DNA of 64,000 nucleotides from Litoreibacter janthinus (GTDB taxonomy: Bacteria; Pseudomonadota; Alphaproteobacteria; Rhodobacterales; Rhodobacteraceae): assembly GCF_900111945.1 (NCBI RefSeq), contig NZ_FOYO01000001.1:1681751-1745750 (forward strand), read 5' to 3'. Position numbers and translations under genes: made by a program. This document shows, in pieces, positions 34,662-45,487 of this stretch (position 1 is the first letter of the stretch; every line of letters starts with the position of its first letter). Under the pieces are notes generated by a model. It worked only from the letters and a program-made list of their open reading frames with translations. It ran no database searches and was not told the DNA's origin.

Positions 34662-35888
34662 ATGAAGATCACAGACGCGAAAGTCTTTGTTGGCGGCCCC
34701 GGCAAGAATTATGTCACGCTGAAGATCATGACCGATCAGGGTGTCTACGGTCTAGGCGACGCCACTCTCAATAATCGCGAAACATTGCCCGCCGCATATT
34801 TGCAAGACTACCTGATCCCGAACCTCATCGGGATGGACCCGCGCAACAGCGAAGACATCTGGCAATTTCTCTATCGCGGGGCCTATTTCCGGCGTGGCCC
34901 AATCGCCATGGCGGCATTCGGGGCCATCGACATGGCGCTGTGGGACATCAAGGGCAAGCTCGCCAACATGCCGCTCTATCAACTGTTCGGCGGCAAAAGC
35001 CGTGACGGTGCGATGGTCTACGCCCATGCCACAGGGGCCGATCTGGAAGACCTGATGGACTCGATCTCGTTCTATGTCGAGCAGGGCTACAAAGCCGTCA
35101 GGGTACAATGCGGCATCCCCGGCATGCCAACCGCCAGCTACGCAGTGCCCGAGCAAAAAGGCGGTGGTCAGAACTACATCACCGACTTCTCTGGCATCCG
35201 TCCCAAGGTCGAGGTCTGGGACACCGACCGATACATGCGATACATGCCGGGCGCGCTGGCGCAAATTCGCGACCGGTTCGGCCCAGATCTTCGGATTTTG
35301 CACGATGTCCATCACCGTCTGCTGCCACGCGAGGCCGCTGAGTTTGCCAAAGCCGTCGAGCCAGTTGGCCTGTATTGGCTTGAGGATCCAACACCAGCCG
35401 AAGATCAGGACGCGCTGCGGTTCCTGCGCCAACACTCCACCGTGCCCATCGCCATAGGCGAAGTGTTCAATTCGATCTGGGACTGCAACAAATTGATCGA
35501 GAACGAACTGATCGACTTCATCCGCGTCGCGGTCACCTATGCGGGCGGCATCACCCCCGTCAAACGCATCGTCGATCTGGCGGGTCTTCATAGCGTGCGC
35601 ACAGGGTTTCATGGCGCTCCAAGCCACTCGCCCCTGTGTATGGCGGCGCAGGCCCATCTGAATGCTTGGGCCCCCAACTTCGGCATTCAGGAATATCTGG
35701 TGCTGGGCACGCCCGAATGTGACGCGTTGTTCCCATCGGATCATCGGATGGAAAACGGCATGGTCTACGTCAGCGATGCGCCGGGCTTGGGCGTCGACTT
35801 CGACGAAAACGAGGCTGCGCGTTACAGCTACAAACCCGGCAGCCACCCAGTCGTTCGATTGGAAGACGGAACGCTCTGGAACTACTGA
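34662..35888 (+). CDS. ManD-type D-mannonate/D-gluconate dehydratase (enolase superfamily)
   Basis: The 408-residue protein belongs to the ManD subgroup of the enolase superfamily. Expected residues are all present: catalytic Arg147 and Tyr160, metal ligands Asp215, Glu241 and Glu267, the HDVHHR motif with His217, and His317. The C-terminus ends in LWNY close to the usual conserved tryptophan. Such enzymes dehydrate D-mannonate and/or D-gluconate to 2-keto-3-deoxygluconate; some members have very low activity and different roles. The neighbours fit sugar-acid breakdown. Confidence 0.9.
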   Translation: MKITDAKVFVGGPGKNYVTLKIMTDQGVYGLGDATLNNRETLPAAYLQDYLIPNLIGMDPRNSEDIWQFLYRGAYFRRGPIAMAAFGAIDMALWDIKGKLANMPLYQLFGGKSRDGAMVYAHATGADLEDLMDSISFYVEQGYKAVRVQCGIPGMPTASYAVPEQKGGGQNYITDFSGIRPKVEVWDTDRYMRYMPGALAQIRDRFGPDLRILHDVHHRLLPREAAEFAKAVEPVGLYWLEDPTPAEDQDALRFLRQHSTVPIAIGEVFNSIWDCNKLIENELIDFIRVAVTYAGGITPVKRIVDLAGLHSVRTGFHGAPSHSPLCMAAQAHLNAWAPNFGIQEYLVLGTPECDALFPSDHRMENGMVYVSDAPGLGVDFDENEAARYSYKPGSHPVVRLEDGTLWNY

Positions 35889-35918
35889 TCAGGAGCCAAG
35901 ACGAAATCGGAGATTTCA

Positions 35919-36911
35919 ATGTCGCGTCCACCCCAGATTTCTGACGTCGTAACCAATGTGGAATACGAAGCCCCGCTCTATGCGCGGATGTGCGAGGTGT
36001 TTGGCGACGCTAAGGTCACTCGCATCACCCCCGGCAATCCAGAGGCACTTCGGCAGGCCCTCGAGCACGCAGAAGTCGCGGTTTTGCAGGAATTGCTGCC
36101 CGCCGAGGACATCCGCGGTAGCCGCCTGAAATGGGTTCACATCACCCATTCAGGGATGGACCGCGTCGCGAGTCCAGTCATTCTCGACCGTGGCATTCGG
36201 TTGTCGAGCTCGGCTGGTTATTCGGTGGAAGCGCTTGCGGAGCACGCATTGTTCTTCATGCTTTCGTTGGCCTACCGCTCAAAGGACCTCTTTGAGGCGC
36301 AACGCAAATCCTCTTGGGAAAAGGCGGGGCGGCAGCATTTACGTAGTCTCTACAAGCAGTCGGTAGGGATCGTGGGGTTGGGTCATATTGGCAAAGCGCT
36401 GGCGGTGCGCTGCGATGCAATGGGGATGCACGTTCTGGGATATCGTCGTAGCGACGAAGCCGCACCGCAAGGCGTCCACGAGCTTTACAGTCAGGTCAGG
36501 GGCGACAGCCTCAAAAGCATGTTGGCGCAATGTGACTATGTCGTCTTGGCCGTGCCTCTAACCAATGAAAGCCACAACATGATCGGGGCAGAGGAACTCG
36601 CGCAGATGAAACCCACCGCGCATCTGGTGAACGTCGCCCGTGGTGCAGTTGTCGACGAGCCAGCATTAATTCATGCGCTGCAAACGGGTCAGATTGCGGG
36701 CGCCGGTCTGGACGTCTTTGTGACTGAGCCACTGCCCGCAGAAAGTCCGTTCTGGCAGATGCCGAATGTCATTGTCACGCCACACACCTCGGCACGCGAA
36801 CCCGACCGAGACGACAGGGCTGTCGATTTGATTGCAGAAAACCACCGGAGGTTTCTGGCAGGTGAGCAACTGCTCAACGAATTGACGCGGGACAATGTAT
36901 ATACGCCATAA
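35919..36911 (+). CDS. D-2-hydroxyacid dehydrogenase family protein
   Basis: The 330-residue protein has the NAD-binding GIVGLGHIGKALAVR block, LAVPLTNESHNMIGAEELAQMKPTAHLVNVARGAVVDEPAL with the substrate-binding Arg, and VTEPLP..SPFWQMPNVIVTPHTSA with the Glu and His of the catalytic set. It oxidises or reduces a 2-hydroxy/2-keto acid. It follows the dehydratase gene by 30 bases in the same operon, so it could act on a keto acid from that pathway. The exact substrate is unknown. Confidence 0.88.
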   Translation: MSRPPQISDVVTNVEYEAPLYARMCEVFGDAKVTRITPGNPEALRQALEHAEVAVLQELLPAEDIRGSRLKWVHITHSGMDRVASPVILDRGIRLSSSAGYSVEALAEHALFFMLSLAYRSKDLFEAQRKSSWEKAGRQHLRSLYKQSVGIVGLGHIGKALAVRCDAMGMHVLGYRRSDEAAPQGVHELYSQVRGDSLKSMLAQCDYVVLAVPLTNESHNMIGAEELAQMKPTAHLVNVARGAVVDEPALIHALQTGQIAGAGLDVFVTEPLPAESPFWQMPNVIVTPHTSAREPDRDDRAVDLIAENHRRFLAGEQLLNELTRDNVYTP

Positions 36912-36955
36912 AACGAAATGCAGAGTGCGGACAAAGGAAAGGGTAGGGGTGATCG

Positions 36956-38824
36956 ATGTTCAAACTCTATGACTGGCTCACACGCTTGGCGCTCAGCCTA
37001 GCCGACCCTTACGTCCACGGGTCTGGTGCGCCGCCCCCTTCAACAGTTTGGCCCTATATCCGTTCGCATCTTTATCCGCTGCGTTGGGTGCTTGCCCTGA
37101 GCCTGATCGTCACGGTGCTGGCGGCAAGCATCGAAGTCTGGCTAATCAGCTATGCGGGCCGGTTGATTGACATGTTGGCCGACACGGAGCCGGCTGAAAT
37201 CTGGCAACAACACAGCTGGAGCCTGATTGGCGCAGCGATGATGGTCATCCTGATCCGGCCGCTGGGGCAGTTCGCCCGCCATTCTGTGAATGACATCGGT
37301 TTACAATGCAACGCCGCCAACCTGTTTCGCTGGCGCGCCTATGATCACCTGACAAAGCAATCCGTGGGCTGGTTTCAGGAGGATTTGGCCGGTCGCACCG
37401 CCTCGCGTCTTGTCCTGATGGGCAACTACGCCACCAACGTGATCTTCCATTCGCTGAACGCCGTCGCTTTTGGCCTCGTCTATATGGTGGGCATCGTCAC
37501 CTTCATGGCGGGAATCGATATTCGGCTGGCGATACCCCTTTTTGTCTGGCTGGCGCTCTACGTCACGCTGATGGTGCTGATCATTCCGCGTGTCGTGCGA
37601 TCGATGGAGACCTTCATGGCCTCCAAGTCCGCTCTGCTCGGGGGGGTGGTAGACGTGTTTTCGAACTTCGACACGATCAGTCTGTTCGCCCGTCGCGAAG
37701 ATATTGAGGCTGACCACTTCAAATCCCTCGAAGACACCCGCGAGACGTTGTTCTTGTCGCGCCAGATCAGCGTCGGGATGCGCACCATAACGGTCTGGCT
37801 GGAAGGGGTGATTATCGCAGGCTTCGTCGGCTACGGCGTCTGGCTTTGGTCGCATGGCGAAGCCACGATCGGCTTGGTCAGCGCGGCAGTCGCGATGAGC
37901 TTCCGGATCACCACAATGGCGGACTGGGTGTCGGAAGCCATCTGGTCGATATTCGAGCAGGTCGGCTCGGTGCGTGAAGCTTTGCGTTCGATCAGTCAGC
38001 CGCTCACCATTCCCTTCGCAGCCGACGCCGCAGACCTAAAGATCAAGTCGGGCGAAATTACCATCGAGGGCGCGAAGCATCATTACGGCAAGGGCAGGGG
38101 TGGCCTTGCCGGGATCGATCTTTCCATCGGGCCGGGGGAGAAGGTCGGGCTGGTTGGCCCATCCGGAGCGGGCAAGTCCACGCTGGTGAACCTGATCCTG
38201 CGCTTCTACGATCCAGAAAGCGGGCGGATTGCCATTGACGGTCAGGACATTCGCGATGTGGACCAGCAAAGCCTGCGCCGCGTGATCGGGATGGTCAGCC
38301 AGCAGGCCGCGCTTTTGAATAGGTCGGTTCGTGACAATATCACTTTAGGGCAGGCGGGGGTCACCCAAGAGCAGATGGAGGCCGCAGCCCGCGAGGCGCG
38401 CGCCCATGACTTCATCTGTGACCTACAAGACAGCCAAGGCCGCACCGGCTACGACGCGCATGTCGGAGAACGCGGCGTCAAGCTGTCAGGGGGGCAGCGC
38501 CAGCGCGTCGCGCTCGCGCGAGTGATCCTGAAGGACGCGCCGATCCTGATCTTGGACGAAGCAACAAGCGCACTCGACAGCGAGGTCGAGGCCGAAATTC
38601 AAACCGCATTGCAACATGTCATGCGCGATAAGACGGTGATTGCCATTGCCCACCGCCTGTCAACTATCGCCGAAATGGATCGGATCGTGGTGATCGAAGA
38701 AGGCCGGATTGTGGAAAACGGCACTCATCAGGAGCTCTTGGCGGCGGGACAGCTCTACACGACGCTTTGGGCCCGCCAATCCGGTGGCTTCATTGGCGTG
38801 TCGTCGCCAGATGCGCCTGCCTAA
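36956..38824 (+). CDS. ABC transporter with fused membrane and ATPase domains (ABCB/MsbA type)
   Basis: The 622-residue half transporter has about six membrane helices (residues roughly 45-330) and a C-terminal ATPase with Walker A GPSGAGKST, signature LSGGQRQR, Walker B LILDEATSALD and the H-loop AIAHRLST. It would work as a homodimeric exporter of lipids, peptides or other hydrophobic compounds. It starts 44 bases after the dehydrogenase gene, in the same direction, and may be partly cotranscribed; a link to sugar acids is not evident. The substrate is unknown. Confidence 0.9.
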   Translation: MFKLYDWLTRLALSLADPYVHGSGAPPPSTVWPYIRSHLYPLRWVLALSLIVTVLAASIEVWLISYAGRLIDMLADTEPAEIWQQHSWSLIGAAMMVILIRPLGQFARHSVNDIGLQCNAANLFRWRAYDHLTKQSVGWFQEDLAGRTASRLVLMGNYATNVIFHSLNAVAFGLVYMVGIVTFMAGIDIRLAIPLFVWLALYVTLMVLIIPRVVRSMETFMASKSALLGGVVDVFSNFDTISLFARREDIEADHFKSLEDTRETLFLSRQISVGMRTITVWLEGVIIAGFVGYGVWLWSHGEATIGLVSAAVAMSFRITTMADWVSEAIWSIFEQVGSVREALRSISQPLTIPFAADAADLKIKSGEITIEGAKHHYGKGRGGLAGIDLSIGPGEKVGLVGPSGAGKSTLVNLILRFYDPESGRIAIDGQDIRDVDQQSLRRVIGMVSQQAALLNRSVRDNITLGQAGVTQEQMEAAAREARAHDFICDLQDSQGRTGYDAHVGERGVKLSGGQRQRVALARVILKDAPILILDEATSALDSEVEAEIQTALQHVMRDKTVIAIAHRLSTIAEMDRIVVIEEGRIVENGTHQELLAAGQLYTTLWARQSGGFIGVSSPDAPA

Positions 38825-38983
38825 GCCAATTGTAGGCGTATCCGCGCTGATTTCGTGCGCTAAGCCCAGATTTCCCCCCCAATTTCCATAAACTAGAGGC
38901 TGGATTGCACGGCGATTTGGCGTTAGAGTTCGCGAATAGACCCGAAAAATCGGGCGTTTGAGGCAGTTAAGGCGGTAATTCTC

Positions 38984-40153
38984 ATGACTGAGATGGTGTA
39001 TGGCACCGCTCTGGTACATCCGGGCGAGCCAATTTTACCCAAATGGTGGCGTACGTTGGATCGTTGGTCGATGACCTGCGTCTTTGCGTTGTTTGGGATC
39101 GGGTTGCTCTTGGGGCTTGCCGCGTCGCCACCCTTGGCCGAAAAAAACGGCCTTGATCCCTTCCATTATGTGTCGCGTCAGGCCTTCTTTGGCTGCGTTG
39201 CGATGTGCACGATGATTGCCGTATCAATGATGTCGACCCATCTCGTGCGTCGCCTTGCGACCTTGTTTTTCGTCGTCATGCTGATCGCCTTGATGCTGTT
39301 GCCCGTCTTGGGAACGGATTTCGGCAAGGGCGCGACGCGATGGTATTCCCTCGGCTTTGCGTCTGTTCAGCCGTCCGAGTTTCTCAAGCCTGTCTTTATC
39401 GTCACCTCTGCGTGGCTGATCGCAGGTAGTCAGGAAATCAATGGCCCTCCGGGCAAGTTCTATTCATTTATCCTGACGCTGATTGTTGTCGGCTTCCTCG
39501 CGATGCAACCTGATTTCGGGCAGGCCTGTCTGGTCTTGTTCGGCTGGGGAGTTGTGTATTTCGTCGCCGGTGCCCCGATGATCTTGCTGCTGGGGATGGC
39601 TGGCGCCGTTGTCTTTGCGGGCGTCACCGCCTATTCGCTATCCGAACACTTCGCGCGCCGCATTGACGGCTTTCTGAGCGCCGAGGTCGATCCAACCACG
39701 CAGCTTGGCTACGCCACCAACGCAATTCGCGAGGGCGGCTATTTCGGTGTCGGCGTCGGGGAGGGGGCCGTGAAATGGTCTTTGCCTGATGCGCATACCG
39801 ACTTCATCATCGCCGTTGCTGCCGAGGAATATGGTCTCGTCATGGTTCTGGCGATTATCGCCCTCTATGCAATTTTCTCTGTCCGCTGCCTGCACCGTCT
39901 GATGAAAGAGCGCGACCCGTTCATCCGCCTCGCAGGGACCGGCCTCGTGGCCATGTTCGCTATGCAGGCGGTTATCAATATGGGCGTTGCCGTTCGGTTG
40001 CTCCCCGCCAAAGGCATGACGTTGCCTTTCGTTTCCAATGGCGGCTCGTCTTTGATCGCCGGGGGTATCGCCCTTGGGATGCTGCTGGCTTTTACGCGCC
40101 AACGTCCACAGGGCGAGATGCGTGACATCCTACTCAAGCACCGGAGGGTCTAG
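38984..40153 (+). CDS. ftsW: Septal peptidoglycan glycosyltransferase FtsW
   Basis: The 389-residue SEDS protein has about ten membrane helices and conserved blocks [29 protein letters not shown], the long periplasmic region with [14 protein letters not shown], and [18 protein letters not shown]. FtsW polymerises septal glycan strands with FtsI. The preceding 159 bases must hold a promoter, because the cluster is broken upstream; I see no clear hexamers there. It runs into murG with a single base between stop and start. Confidence 0.96.
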   Translation: MTEMVYGTALVHPGEPILPKWWRTLDRWSMTCVFALFGIGLLLGLAASPPLAEKNGLDPFHYVSRQAFFGCVAMCTMIAVSMMSTHLVRRLATLFFVVMLIALMLLPVLGTDFGKGATRWYSLGFASVQPSEFLKPVFIVTSAWLIAGSQEINGPPGKFYSFILTLIVVGFLAMQPDFGQACLVLFGWGVVYFVAGAPMILLLGMAGAVVFAGVTAYSLSEHFARRIDGFLSAEVDPTTQLGYATNAIREGGYFGVGVGEGAVKWSLPDAHTDFIIAVAAEEYGLVMVLAIIALYAIFSVRCLHRLMKERDPFIRLAGTGLVAMFAMQAVINMGVAVRLLPAKGMTLPFVSNGGSSLIAGGIALGMLLAFTRQRPQGEMRDILLKHRRV

Positions 40154-40154
40154 A

Positions 40155-41248
40155 ATGTCCGGCGCGCCACTTCTGGTTATTGCTGCGGGCGGCACGGGCG
40201 GGCACATGTTCCCCGCGCAAGCGCTGGCCGAGGCGATGCTGGTCCGTGGCTGGCGCGTGAAACTGTCTACCGATGCACGTGGCGCGCGCTACACTGGCGG
40301 CTTCCCGCATTCGGTCGAGATCGAGCAGCTTAAATCCGCGACCTTCGCGCGTGGCGGAATTGCTGGAAAACTCTCGGCCCCATTCAAGTTGGCCGCAGGC
40401 GTGTTGTCCGCAGTGATGGGGTTCCGCAAGGATCGCCCGTCCGTGGTCGTAGGCTTCGGAGGCTATCCCAGCTTTCCGGCGATATCGGCGGCCTATCTGA
40501 TGAAGCTACCCCGCGCCATCCACGAACAGAACGGCGTGCTAGGCCGCGTGAACCAACTCTTCGCCAAACGCGTGAACACCGTCGCTTGTGGCACTTGGCC
40601 AACTGCGCTGCCTGAAGGCGTTGAAGGTGCATACACTGGCAACCCGGTGCGCGGCGCGGTACTGGAACGCGCTTCGGCGGGCTACATCAATCCAGGTGAT
40701 TACCCGATGAGCATTGTGGTGATCGGCGGCAGCCAGGGCGCGCGTATCCTGAGCCAAGTTGTTCCAAGTGCAATCGCCGCATTGCCGGAACCCATGAAAT
40801 CGCACCTGCGCGTCGCCCATCAGGCCCGCGACGAAGATGCCGAGATGGCCGCCGCGACCTATGCGCAGGCAGGCATCGATGCCGAGGTGCAGCCGTTCTT
40901 CCAAGATGTGCCCAGCCGCTTTGCCGAGGCGCAGTTGGTGATCTCCCGCTCCGGCGCATCCTCCGTCGCTGATATCTCTGTAATCGGGCGCCCGTCTATT
41001 CTTGTCCCCTTTGCCGCAGCGACTGCGGATCACCAAACCGCCAATGCGCGCGGCTTGGTTGAAGCCGGGGCAGCCATCATGATCCCTGAAAGCCAACTGA
41101 CTGCCGACACGCTCGCCGCCAATATTGAGAGCATTCTGAGCAATCCCGACGGGGCGCTCCGCATGGTTCAGGCAGCCTTGTCGGTTTCTCGCCCTGACGC
41201 GACGGAACGGCTGGTCGAAATCGTAGAAACTCTCGCAAAGAAGAGCAC

Positions 41249-41252
<4 letters not shown>
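40155..41252 (+). CDS. murG: UDP-GlcNAc:lipid I N-acetylglucosaminyltransferase MurG
   Basis: The 365-residue GT28 enzyme makes lipid II at the inner face of the membrane. It has the glycine loop [33 protein letters not shown], and the C-terminal GGSQGAR and [11 protein letters not shown] motifs. The ATG at 40155 follows GGAGGGTCTAGA; the longer frame lies within ftsW. The stop overlaps the murC ATG by four bases. Confidence 0.97.
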
Positions 41253-42661
<1,409 letters not shown>

Positions 42662-42746
42662 CTGACTTTCATCTCGCTTCCGCCCGCGTCATCCTGAGGG
42701 CAGTCGAACAACAAACGGTTAGGTGTCAGGTAGTGGTGGGATGAGC

Positions 42747-42998
42747 ATGTCTTTGATCGCGGCATTCGTGTGGCTTATCGCGGCAAATCTGCTGGCGATG
42801 CTGCCCTCGCGCGACAATCACTGGCGCCGTGCCTACGCGCTGATCGCTATTGGCGTGCCGCTGCTGGGCTGGGTCACCTACGAAAACGGCCCATGGATCG
42901 GGCTGATCTGTCTGGCCGCAGGCGTGTCCATCCTGCGCTGGCCCGTCCGCTATCTGGGCCGCTGGGTGAAAAACAAAGCCGCCCCGCCAGCCGAGTAA
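42747..42998 (+). CDS. DUF2484 family small membrane protein
   Basis: The 83-residue product has about three hydrophobic segments (LIAAFVWLIAANLLAMLPS, RAYALIAIGVPLLGWVTY, GPWIGLICLAAGVSIL) and a basic tail. It matches the DUF2484 proteins that sit between murC and murB in Rhodobacteraceae; their function is unknown. Two ATGs six bases apart are possible; GGTGGG is better spaced for the second, at 42747. A role in envelope growth is suggested only by its place. Confidence 0.82.
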   Translation: MSLIAAFVWLIAANLLAMLPSRDNHWRRAYALIAIGVPLLGWVTYENGPWIGLICLAAGVSILRWPVRYLGRWVKNKAAPPAE

Positions 42999-43084
42999 TC
43001 GGCCCTAAGCCTCACACGCCAACTCCGTGACTAAAGCGCCGTGCCAATGGGCTTGGCCGCTTCCAAGTCCCATCCTCACATAAA

Positions 43085-43114
43085 GAAACAGGCGCAATCT
43101 CTTGCGCCTGTTTC
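43085..43114. terminator. Strong hairpin terminator between convergent genes
   Basis: GAAACAGGCGCAA (43085-43097) pairs perfectly with TTGCGCCTGTTTC (43102-43114) around TCTC. On the minus strand TTTCTTTA follows, so it ends the acidic repeat gene, and it may also stop murC/DUF2484 transcripts. Confidence 0.8.
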
Positions 43115-43133
43115 ATTTGAGTATCGTGTCAGT

Positions 43134-44114
43134 TTAACCGAGCGCGTAAGGATCAAACTCGTCTTCAACTTGGTCATCTTCGAAGTCTTCCTCGGGCATA
43201 TCCATCGCCAATTCGCCAAATGGGTCGTCCGGCATCAAGATTTCGTCGCCTTGGCTGTCATCGCCCTGATTGTCTTCAACCGGTGGCTCTTCTTCGCCGA
43301 CAGGCTCTTCAACCAGGTCGAAATTCTGCTCTGGGTCAAAATCAGTGACTGGATCGCCGTTATCAACGGGATCGTTGCCGAACGGATCATCTTCAATCGG
43401 CGGCACGTCGGTGTCAGGCTCATCGACCGGATCATTTGGCTGCTCCGGGTCGACATCTGTCACCGGATCGTCATTATCGACCGGATCATTGCCGAACGGA
43501 TCGTCTTCGATGGGTGGTACGTCATCTGTCGGGTCATCCTCGGGATCATCCACCGGATCGTCCGTCTGATTTTCCGGATCAAACGGATCGTCTACCGGCT
43601 CGTCAGGTGCATCAGGTGCAGTCCCGCCCAGCTTCAGCGACCCGTCACGCGAGCCGTCTTCTTCGCCAACAGATGTTAAGCGAACCGCAAAGTCGGCCCC
43701 GTAAAAGTCTTCCAGCATCAAGTCGGTGCTCTCATGCGACAAGGTGAAGGACGTCTCTTGGATGTCGTCTTTCGCCATGCCGGACGAGCCAAGGCGGATG
43801 CCCGCATCGAAGCCTTCGTCTTGTGTCAGCTCGCCTTTGACATTCACGCCGCCGCCCAAGTTGTAGACATCGCCTTCGGCGTAGGATTGGTTCGAGACGT
43901 CTCCGCCGTCAGCGACCAGTCCGTCCAACAAGGATGGATCGGCAAGGTCAAAGAACAACCCGTTCAAATCACCGATTGATCCTGTGTCGTCCAATACGAG
44001 CAAGTCGAACTGCAGATCACCTGAGGCCAGCTCTGTAATCGTGACCTGGACGTTGACGTCGCCCTCGATCACGAATGTCATAGTTTGTAATTCAGATGTT
44101 GTGGTCTCTGACAT
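43134..44114 (-). CDS. Very acidic, Asp/Pro-rich repeat protein of unknown function
   Basis: From the ATG at 44114 (MSETTTSELQ), preceded by AATGGGAATG, the product has 326 residues; a longer frame to 44252 lacks a ribosome site. The first about 160 residues look like a beta-rich globular domain (TMTFVIEGDVNVQVTITELASG, FFDLADPSLLDGL). The rest is extremely rich in Asp, Glu and Pro, with two 38-residue repeats starting PPIEDDPFGNDPVDN. No signal peptide or membrane segment is evident. Such tails are seen in calcium-binding or secreted proteins, but neither is shown. It lies on the minus strand inside the cell wall cluster. Confidence 0.7.
   Translation of the reverse strand: MSETTTSELQTMTFVIEGDVNVQVTITELASGDLQFDLLVLDDTGSIGDLNGLFFDLADPSLLDGLVADGGDVSNQSYAEGDVYNLGGGVNVKGELTQDEGFDAGIRLGSSGMAKDDIQETSFTLSHESTDLMLEDFYGADFAVRLTSVGEEDGSRDGSLKLGGTAPDAPDEPVDDPFDPENQTDDPVDDPEDDPTDDVPPIEDDPFGNDPVDNDDPVTDVDPEQPNDPVDEPDTDVPPIEDDPFGNDPVDNGDPVTDFDPEQNFDLVEEPVGEEEPPVEDNQGDDSQGDEILMPDDPFGELAMDMPEEDFEDDQVEDEFDPYALG
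43290..43517 (-). repeat. Two 114-base in-frame tandem repeats
   Basis: Bases 43404-43517 and 43290-43403 encode two 38-residue copies beginning PPIEDDPFGNDPVDN. The first halves are nearly identical in protein and the second halves have diverged. They lie in the acidic C-terminal region of the gene. Confidence 0.75.
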
Positions 44115-44486
44115 TAATACATTCCCATTTACACGCCCCCAACCCTGTCCTTGCACATCATCCGAATATGGCGGGAAGTTGTTTAAAACAGTTCTAGTTT
44201 CGGACGGGACCACGGTTTTTACGGTTTTCACATCGGGCGCGGAGACAATCATCTCGTACTATCGGGTTTGTCCTCGTTTCACGGTTAATGGCATGCGTCC
44301 CACCGATCTCGGCTTATAGGCCAGCCGCGGCCAATGTGTGGGGGCGGTTGCGAGTTGGCAGTCCAATCCCCGCCACATTCACACAAAACCTCCGACACAA
44401 ATCATACATGTGTCATACGTAAGTCATACACCATAAATCCCCGTTTCCCCTTGCCCAAACACCCCCTCGCATTTAGCACCGATGCC
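44115..44486. other. Non-coding region between divergent genes, ahead of murB
   Basis: About 370 bases separate the acidic repeat gene from murB and must contain promoters for both, which makes murB-ddl-ftsQ-ftsA independent of the upstream cluster. Around 44396-44430 there are short direct repeats of the type CATACATG/CATACGTAAG/CATACACC. I find no convincing gene or RNA. Confidence 0.4.
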
Positions 44487-45404
44487 ATGACAGATTTCCC
44501 CCAAACCCGCGGCACCCTGACGCTTGATCGCCCTCTGGCGGACCTCACTTGGTTGCGCGTCGGCGGCCCCGCGACAGCGCTTTTTCAACCCGCAGATGTG
44601 CAGGATTTGACAGCATTCCTGCGTGATCTAAATCCCGCGATCGAGGTCTTTCCCATGGGTGTCGGCTCCAACCTGATTGTTCGGGACGGCGGGCTTGATG
44701 CGGTTGTGATCCGGCTTGGACGCGGCTTTAACGGGATTGAATTTGACGGCACACGCATCACTGTGGGGCCTGCGATGCTCGACGCCCATGTGGCGCGCAA
44801 GGCCGCCGACCAAGGCCTTGATCTGACATTCCTGCGCACCATTCCGGGTGCCATTGGCGGCGCGGTGCGGATGAACGCGGGCTGCTACGGCTCCTACATT
44901 GCGGATGTGTTCGTGGAGGCGACGGCGATCACGCGCGACGGCGAAACGGTAACGCTGTCTGCGGATGATCTGCATTTCGGCTACCGCTCCTCCAATCTGC
45001 CAGACGGTATGGTGATTGTAGAGGTCATCCTTGAGGCGCCAAAAGGCGATCCCGAGATGCTGCATCAACGCATGGTGGACCAACTCGCCAAGCGCGACGC
45101 CACGCAGCCCACCAAGGATCGCACGGCTGGCAGTACGTTTCGCAATCCTGCCGGATTTTCCTCAACGGGGCGCGATGACGATACGCATGAGCTGAAAGCG
45201 TGGAAGGTCATCGACGAGGCAGGTTTGCGCGGCCACAGCTTGGGTGGCGCGCAGATGAGCGAGAAGCATCCCAACTTCTTGATCAACACTGGTGGTGCAA
45301 CCGCCGCAGAACTGGAAGATTTGGGCGAGCTGGTGCGGAAAAGGGTTCTCAAACACAGCGGAATAGAGCTACAATGGGAGGTGCTTCGGGTAGGAAAACG
45401 CTAA
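44487..45404 (+). CDS. murB: UDP-N-acetylenolpyruvoylglucosamine reductase MurB
   Basis: The 305-residue flavoenzyme reduces the enolpyruvyl group to make UDP-MurNAc. Visible are [49 protein letters not shown] and the C-terminal GSTFRNP and [14 protein letters not shown] with the catalytic Ser and Glu region. It lacks the extra loop of type I MurB, as usual for type II. The start is ATG 44487 (MTDFPQTRG); the upstream frame is not family-like. ddl follows after 83 bases. Confidence 0.96.
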   Translation: MTDFPQTRGTLTLDRPLADLTWLRVGGPATALFQPADVQDLTAFLRDLNPAIEVFPMGVGSNLIVRDGGLDAVVIRLGRGFNGIEFDGTRITVGPAMLDAHVARKAADQGLDLTFLRTIPGAIGGAVRMNAGCYGSYIADVFVEATAITRDGETVTLSADDLHFGYRSSNLPDGMVIVEVILEAPKGDPEMLHQRMVDQLAKRDATQPTKDRTAGSTFRNPAGFSSTGRDDDTHELKAWKVIDEAGLRGHSLGGAQMSEKHPNFLINTGGATAAELEDLGELVRKRVLKHSGIELQWEVLRVGKR

Positions 45405-45487
45405 CCTGAGCAGGCACTAACCAAATATAGGGGTCACAAAGGCCCCAAGCACAAAATAAGCCCCAAAAAGGGGCAATTGAGGCGGAT

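Noticed and set aside
34752..35846. Long antisense open frame (364 codons) opposite the ManD-type gene
   Set aside because: It is a GC-driven shadow of a gene with complete catalytic residues on the other strand.
38941..38954. CCCGA-AAAA-TCGGG as a terminator upstream of ftsW
   Set aside because: The stem is only five pairs and no T tract follows.
43041..43679. Plus-strand frame of 212 codons rich in Ile/Val/Arg opposite the acidic repeat gene
   Set aside because: It is the reverse reading of Asp/Pro codons and crosses a terminator hairpin.
45460..45474. GCCCC-AAAAA-GGGGC as a terminator upstream of ddl
   Set aside because: Short stem with no T tract; at most a minor leader structure.
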